64,000 bases of DNA from Nageia nagi (lineage: Eukaryota > Pinophyta): positions 190,216,001 to 190,280,000 of the forward strand of contig JBITNC010000001.1 in assembly GCA_050084985.1 (NCBI GenBank), read 5' to 3'. Below the pieces are notes generated by a model that was not told the DNA's origin, did not search any database, and saw only the letters and a program-made list of their open reading frames with translations. The position numbers were made by a program, and so were the translations under genes. Shown piece by piece: positions 57,721 through 64,000 of the stretch (position 1 is the first letter of the stretch; every line of letters starts with the position of its first letter).

Positions 57721-59674
57721 CCTATAAGCTTTAGTTTCTCATCTTTGGTATCATAACTATTCTTCACTTGGTTGACCACAAGCTATGAATCACCATAAAT
57801 TTCTATGTATATGATTTTTAGTTCTAAAGCTATCTTCAATCCCAATATTAGAGCCTCATATTAGCCATATTATTAGTGCATTTGAAATACAATTTATATG
57901 CAATAGGGATAACTTAATTAATAGGAGAGACTAAAATAATGCTTGACCCTTGTCCATGAATGCATTTAGAACCATCAAAATACAAGGTCCAAACTATAGG
58001 CTTATCCTCTATGAGACAAATATAATCATCAGGGATGGAGATCTGCTCAAAGTCACATTGTTGGCACCCTATTAATAGGTCATCAGATCATTGGTATCAT
58101 GGATCCTCCTCAAAAATGTTAGAAAATTCTTCATGGACCACCTCCTCACCTTACTGAGAGAAATATGCTATCATATATACAATTGCTTATCCTTTAACAA
58201 ATTTTTGTTTCACCACATTAATATCAAATTCCTACAATAACATTAGCCACTTTGCAAATGTACTTGATAATTATTGTTTAGCCACAAGATATTTTAAAGG
58301 ATCAATAGGACTAAAAACATATGTGGTACAATATAACAAGTAATGCCTTAATTTTTTAGTAGTAAATATCATAGCAAAATAAATCTTCTCCATAGGAGTG
58401 TACCTTGTCTCATAATCAATCAATGTCTTGCTTAGATAATAGATGGCCCTCTCCTTGTTATCATAAGTTTTCTAACACAACATGGTTCCTATGGCATACA
58501 AGGAGACTGAAATATATAAGTAAGTAGGTTGGGAAAAATCCATGGGAACAATGATAGGGGGATTGAGAAAATATTGCTTGATATCTTCAAATGCCTTGTG
58601 GCAATTCACATCCCATACAAACTTGACATTTTTCTTAAGTAAGTGATTGAATGGTCTACACTTATCCCCTAGCTATGATATGAACCTCCTAACTAAGTTT
58701 ATATTTCCTTGAAGGTTTCTAAGTTGTTTCATGTTTTGAGGAGAAGGCATATCAATTATGGCTTTTACTTTCTTAGGATCTACCTCAATTCCTTTATTTG
58801 AAACCATGAACCCTAACAATTTTTGGGAAGTAACTCCAAATGCACACTTTGAAGGTTTGAGTCTTGATTTGTACCTTTACAAAATGTCAAATACCTCTTC
58901 AAGAGCTTGGATATGGTCTTGACCTTGCTTTGATTTGAAAAGGATGTCATCAATATAGACCTCCACTATTTTGTGAATGTGCTTATGGAACATAGTGACT
59001 ATGGCTCTCTGATATGTAGAACCTACATTTTTTAGTCCAAAAGGCATAACCTTCCAACAAAAATTACCCTAAGGGGTTGTGAAAGCTATTTTATATCGAT
59101 CGATAGGATTAATTAAAATTTAATTATAACTAGAAAAACCATCTATAAATGACAACATATCATGGCTAGCTATGCTATCAAAAATCATATCAATATTGAG
59201 TAATGGAAAATCATCTTTAGGATAAGCATTATTGATATCATGAAAATTGGTACATACCCGTATTTCACTAATTGGTTTAGTAACAGGAACAATATTGGAC
59301 ATCCAATCAAAATAATCAATAGGCTCTATGAATCTTGCTTTTAAATATTTTTCAATCTCCTTTTTTACTAACATGGCCTTAGAAGGATGCATTTTTCTAG
59401 GCTTTTGCTTAATTAGCTTGGTATTTGATTTTAATGGCAAATTATGCAAGAAAAATGAAGGATCTAACCCAAGAATATCATCATAAGACCAAGCAAAATT
59501 TTTAGAATGTGTAATGAATTTAGATTTGTACCTTTCTTTCTCAAAAGAGGGTAGGGTTGCTCCAATTTGAAGTAATCTCTCTTTATTTGTAGTGCCAATG
59601 TTAATGTTTAGCAACTGTTCTTGTGGGAAGGTGAGATCTTTCTTTTGTTGTAATAATGATGGAAAATCCTTCAT
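57721..59674 (-). pseudogene. element E reverse transcriptase and RNase H
   Basis: 59674-59120 is open: FAWSYDDILGLDP, KPRKMHPSKAMLVKKEIEKYL, then NIVPVTKPISEIRVCTNFHDIN and LSFIDGFSSYN (normal RT early motifs). In broken frames follow MPFGLKNVGSTYQRA (near 59020) and the catalytic YIDDIL (YIDD at 58946-58957). RNase H homology is weak toward 57900. The enzyme family makes element cDNA; this copy is inactive. Confidence 0.86.
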
Positions 59675-60449
59675 AGTAGGATCAACAATCTCATCTTCTT
59701 CTAAGGGATGAACCTATAAAACATCAAGAAAATTGACCTCTTGGCCAAAGTAAGCATAATCATGAAGCATATAAGAGGCATAACATTTTTCCTTAGACTT
59801 GGGCAATTTCGAATGTGCCCCCAAGTATTCAAGAAAATCATCGTCAGTATTGAAACAATCAAAGGTAAGAGGAAAGCTATGATCAATCCACATATCTTCA
59901 TCAATTTCATCAGATAATTCTATCATATTAAGTGTGTTAACAAATTGTATGGGACCCCATTTTTGCTCAACCTATCCATCACTACCTATACCTATCTTAG
60001 TAAGCTGTGTTTTAGGATGAATAGAAAAATCAAACATACCTTACTCAGTTTTACTTGAACCCTTTCCCTTGTACTTGCAATTGTTAACCATATACTTTTG
60101 AACAAAAGTAGAAGGAAAGATGTTACCTAATTTGGAAGATGCAGGGACATCATTTATAGAAGACTAGTTCCTCATGTCAGACTAAACAGAGTTGGAAGCG
60201 CCATTGAATTCACCATCTGTATGATGTTGGCACCCTATATACAAAATAACATGCCATTGGTAGCCTAAAATAACCAATATTCGAGGCCATTCCATGTCTT
60301 TAATAGACACAAATAAGTCTGTATCATCTATTTTGTAAGTTCCCATACCTATTTTTGTGATTTGCACCTATTTATCTATATTTTCCCCCAATGTGGGATC
60401 ATTAAAGGATTGTATTTAAAAAAACTAATACCATATCCTCAAATTCAGC
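59675..60449 (-). other. element E protease-RT linker
   Basis: Acidic and AT-rich translations (for example YASYMLHDYAYFGQEVNFLDVL at 59714-59926) without a known domain. Typical poorly conserved linker in this lineage. Confidence 0.5.
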
Positions 60450-61676
60450 AACATTGCACAGTGCATAGGGCTCAAGATCAACTAAAATTATGTGTACTTC
60501 TCCTTGGAATTCAAATTTTAGTCTACCATGTAGTGTAGAAGGGATAGCTTCCATCTCATGGATCCAAGGTCATCCTAAAAGCATGTTATAAGACAACTTG
60601 GAATCAACAACCTAAAACTTGGTTGGAATAGTTCTAACTCCTGTGGTAATCATGATGGTAGTTATGCCTAGTGGTTTCTTGAAAGAACTATCATATGCTC
60701 TAATTTTGAAAGTAGCTTCTTCTAATGGGGGGATGGTTACATCATTTTCTTGTAATTGAGTTAAAAAGCATCTAGAACATACATTCATAGTTAAACCATT
60801 ATCTACCATGATCCTTTTGACTTCCCATTCATCTATTAAAGTTGTGATATATAAAGCTAAACACTCATCTATTAGTTCTTGGTTAAGTATTTTAGATTTG
60901 TAAAAGGAGATAGTGTCACTTTCCCTAATGGTTTGGAGCTTCTTAGAAAATGTAGCTATTGAAATGTTAGTAGAAATAATTTTGTTCTTGAATAAAGCAT
61001 ATAAAATATCCTTATGGGCCTACAAAATAGAAATGAGATCATACAAGCTAATCTTGGCTGGTGTATTTTTTAATCGATCAATCATATTGTAAACTTTAGG
61101 ATCATGTGGGATACTTACTTGTTTGGAGGTGATAGGAATTGGAACATTGTGGGGATGTCCTCTTCGTAAGTTAGCACACACTTCTTTGACTACTATGACC
61201 ACATTGATGACATATCCTTATTTAGCAAGGCATTCATCAATCTTGTACCTTCCTTGTTCTATAAGGGCTATGATAACTGCTTCCAATATTTTGGAAAAGT
61301 TTGTAGCATGCCCTTTTCATTGATTATAGGCATAATATACCTCAAAGTGTCCCAAAGGGGTATCATCATCAACTTTTTCAAGTGGTTGTAGGAGGCCTTT
61401 CTTCATTAAGTCCCTCAAAAGAATTCCTTGTTGAACTAGAAATGTGTAGTTGATATCCTTTGGGGAAGTAGACCTCTCTACCTTTGGAGGAGTCTTGATT
61501 CTATCTGCCATATTAACTACTTTCTCCTCTTTCTTGGCATATGGTTTCCTATTATCTTTGAAAAAAGTGTTAGATGTATATTTAAGCTCTCCTATAGATG
61601 ACAAAACTTTTTCTTTTTGCATCAATTGTTGAACTAAAATACTAAAACCAACATCCTTAGCACTAGGAGCATGCAA
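60450..61676 (-). pseudogene. element E gag C-terminus and aspartic protease
   Basis: 61676-61317 and 61202-61020 carry the gag-protease junction region (TFLVQQGILLRDLMKKGLL, LGHFEVYYAYNQ). Near 60800 the protease active-site segment reads VDNGLTMNVCSRCFL, Asp-Asn-Gly in place of Asp-x-Gly-Ser. KIRAYDSSFKKPLGI follows, then LLG.PWIHEMEAIPSTLHG near 60540-60590. Confidence 0.8.
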
Positions 61677-61783
61677 TTGAAGTATAGGAATAATAGATTC
61701 ATGAAATATGCCACAAATCTTAAATTCATCTAGTTTAGCTTGAGTAGTTTGCCATACCTTTTTGAAGCGTAATACATACTTTT

Positions 61784-62293
61784 CTATGGTTTCATTGCTT
61801 CCTTGATAAAGTGCACATAATTATGATATATTACCTTGTTATTTAATATTATATGCTTGTATTGACCTATAAATGTTTGAACTAAGGTTTTAAAGGAATC
61901 AATAGACTTATCAAGAAAAGGGTAAAACCATTGAGTAGCATCACCTTTCAAATTCCTAGGGAAGAATATAGCCATTAACCTCTCATCCAAACCCAGTTTC
62001 AACAAGCACTCCTCCTGAAAGCTAATGAGATGCTGCTTAGGATCCTATTTGCCATTAAACATCTCAAACTTGGGGGTCTTCTGATCGGGTGGTAGGGGAA
62101 AATTGCAAATGTCATTTATTAAGGGTGAAACAAAAATGCCCTCATATTTATTAGAATTGGATGGTGGGGATGTATTGGATGAACCTCTTAAATTAGTCAA
62201 GATGGAACTTGGATTGTTGTTCCCAGTAATCTTCCTTAGCAAGTCCATAATATTCATGTTCAAAGCCTGAAGCGTGGCTATTAGCTGATCCAT
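61784..62293 (-). pseudogene. element E gag N-terminal part
   Basis: 62293-62045 begins MDQLIATLQALNMNIMDLL and ends PKFEMFNGK. After a stop the frame continues DPKQHLISFQEECL, then LFPRNLKGDATQWF-like sequence (IFFPRNLKGDATQWFYPFLD, 62005-61784), the Retrotrans_gag core. Unlike element B there is only a short N-terminal extension (about 80 residues) before the core. Confidence 0.83.
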
Positions 62294-62415
62294 TTTAATA
62301 CTATTGGCATCCTAAAGATAGAGATATATGGCGCTAGTGGCTTGATCCTAATAAGAAGGGTTAGAATGATCTTGCCTCTAAGGTAAGATAAATCGATTAA
62401 TCGGGTTCACCAAAA

Positions 62416-62851
62416 TGTAGATGGTAAATAATGAGATTAATACAAATGGGGTTGATTAATGCACTATTGCTCTACTTTATAAATATTAATGCATATATCA
62501 GAAATATGGCAATAACATGTAACATGAATACAATATTGTTTACTTAGATTCTATATTCATTTTGTTAATAAAAAAATGCACAAAGGATAGAGCATACATT
62601 CATTAACAAGTACACCATCGACACCCTAAAATTGGCACACCATTAATGTAGTAAGATGAGCGAAATTATGAATGTAAACAAGAATGTAACAATGAGCAAA
62701 TTAGCAAATAATCAAATGATGAACATACATGCAAATTTACATAATAATAGATGTGAAATATAGATAGACAAAGCAAGTTGATAATCCTTGTATTAGCTTG
62801 AAATGATTATTAGCCCATGATTCGCTCATGATCTATAGGTCATCAAATGAT
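62416..62851 (-). repeat. truncated 5' LTR of element E
   Basis: 436 bp matching 54340-54823 with small indels (ATGGTAAATAATG.GATTAATAC, then AGCCCATGATTCGCTCATGA). Homology stops at ATCAAATGAT, so about 160 bp of U3 are lost. Confidence 0.9.
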
Positions 62852-62990
62852 CAGTGGGGATTTGATCTTATAGAATAGTTTGTACCACCATCTTTGGGTA
62901 GACATAAGTTCATTATCACTATGACTGAGTATTTTACTAAGTGGGTCAAGGTTGTAGTGTCTACTACTAGTCCCAAGATTGCCAACTTAG
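62852..62990 (+). pseudogene. gypsy integrase scrap, opposite strand to element E
   Basis: Plus-strand translation QWGFDLIE, stop, FVPPSLGRHKFIITMTEYFTKWVKVV is the start of a Ty3/gypsy integrase core, with the first catalytic Asp in GFD and the second motif MTEYFTKWV altered from the usual TDYFTKWVE. It begins exactly where element E's LTR breaks off and fades by about 62990. It is a different element from E. Confidence 0.72.
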
Positions 62991-64000
62991 GTGTACATAC
63001 CACTTCTTTTGTTTCATCACCTTATTTTCCTTTTTGATCATGTCCTTAGGAGTCGATACATAGATGGTTCTCCACTTTTTAGTGTCATGCTACCTTTTTT
63101 GGGTGCATGATGATCACAAGTCACTAATATCCCTATCACTACTTAGTCCTTGTATCACTGTGTCATTTCTATCCATTCATATCATTCTGCATTTATCATT
63201 TTGTTCCTCACTTTTATCCTCATTTGAGTTGGGGCTGTTGGACATTATCTTCATTTTGTGATGAAGCAAGCACAGTCCTAGACATGCATGGAAGTTAGCC
63301 CCACACCAACTTTGTTGGACCCACTTGAGTGCTTTGATAATCTTTTATCATTTGCCTTAACATTTGCCTTTATCTTTGTTTGGTCTTGTTTGTTGTGCTA
63401 GGTCCTTTGTCTTCTATTCACATAAAGATCCAATCTCTATCATTTTTGCATGTTTATCTAGGTCATTTGTCATGATCTATGGATTTCCAATGAGAAACAC
63501 AACCACTTGGGTCTCAATCATCATATCAAATTATCTGACACATCACTCCCTTAGATCATAGGCTATAGACTATCATGGTTTCTGAGGGAAATGTCCTACG
63601 AGCTTGTTCTGACCCTTGACTTTGATGGAATTGTGTTAATTTGATGATGCAAGCCTTTGTTCTTATTTTTCTTTTCATTCATCTCTTTCATGTTGATTTT
63701 GAGGTCTGGTGCATGTCTATGTGTACTTTTGCTATGTTTTATGCATTTTCATCATGTTTTATCATTTATCATTTTGTCAAAAATTGGTTTCATCGACCTT
63801 TTGTAAAGCAATCTAATGTTGATGATTTGATGAATGGTCTATTTCACTAGTTCTATCCTTGTTTCAATATCACTAGGAAGTTAGTTTCATTTTTTTTCTA
63901 TCATGTCTCACCTAGCTTGTTGGAGTATAAAGTTGGCCCTTTATGCTTGCACGCCAAGGTGCCCTATCATATCGACCTAGATCGCATTCTCATCTTGGGT
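62991..64000. other. unassigned AT-rich stretch to window end
   Basis: No supported coding region. Short hydrophobic plus-strand ORFs (63064-63261, 63364-63561, 63641-63850) have no recognised family. It could be the 3' UTR or LTR of the element that gave the integrase scrap, but no repeat partner lies in the window. Confidence 0.4.

Larger units (their letters stand above)
54340..62851 (-). mobile_element. element E: Tat/Ogre-like Ty3/gypsy retrotransposon, decayed
   Basis: Minus-strand order: truncated 5' LTR (62416-62851), primer site (TTTTGGTGAACCCG at 62402-62415), gag, protease, RT, RNase H, integrase, tandem-repeat 3' UTR, purine tract (54982-54996), 3' LTR (54340-54981). RT before integrase is the gypsy order. 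Protease signature MLLG.PWIHEMEAIPSTLHG is Tat/Ogre-type. Many stops. The right end of the 5' LTR is missing, joined to another element's integrase, so no target duplication can be tested. Confidence 0.88.

Overview
The window looks like nuclear DNA of a large-genome seed plant. It is AT-rich, has one intact plant-type J-domain gene, and is otherwise filled with decayed LTR retrotransposons (Ty1/copia and Ty3/gypsy) and plant L1-type LINEs, many inserted inside one another. The depth of nesting and the old, diverged elements fit a gymnosperm or a similarly bloated plant genome, but the sequence does not name the species.

Layout. 1-2790: 3' part of a decayed copia element. 2791-11200: a comparatively repeat-poor island holding the only intact host gene, a 610-codon single-exon J-domain/DUF3444 protein on the minus strand (8331-10163). 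Its upstream region has a telo-box and a perfect three-unit heat-shock element. 11200-12490: LINE remnant with an internal tandem duplication. 13161-13630: solo copia LTR (family A) with a 5-bp target duplication. 14287-21535: element C, a young non-autonomous copia-type element with 2.37-kb LTRs differing at about four positions, perfect GTATC target duplications, a gag gene and only scraps of pol.

22600-62851 is one nested stack. The oldest layer is a minus-strand LINE, now in three pieces: ORF2 C-terminus at 22600-23510, RT/endonuclease/ORF1 end at 48358-51592, and ORF1 middle at 54080-54339. Copia element A1 (23511-48357) split the reverse transcriptase region. A short deletion-derivative element D (51598-54074) split the ORF1 zinc knuckle, and Tat/Ogre-like gypsy element E (54340-62851) sits at the ORF1 end. 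A1 was itself hit twice: by element B (27809-39458, inverted), a gag-protease-only gypsy-like element with an unusually long gag, inside the integrase; and by A2 (40291-45890), a relative of A1, inside the reverse transcriptase. Past E lies a plus-strand integrase scrap of another gypsy element (62852-62990), then about 1 kb I cannot assign.

The elements do not cooperate as a pathway. The most unusual items are: element B, which keeps a nearly unbroken gag (one in-frame stop) with about 630 residues ahead of the gag core and no visible polymerase; the U3 of element C, an array of about 34 TCCGGA palindromes interleaved with eight TGACGTCA-like palindromes; the tandem repeat blocks between coding end and 3' LTR in B and E; and the heat-shock element upstream of the J-domain gene. 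All sequence comparisons were made by eye.
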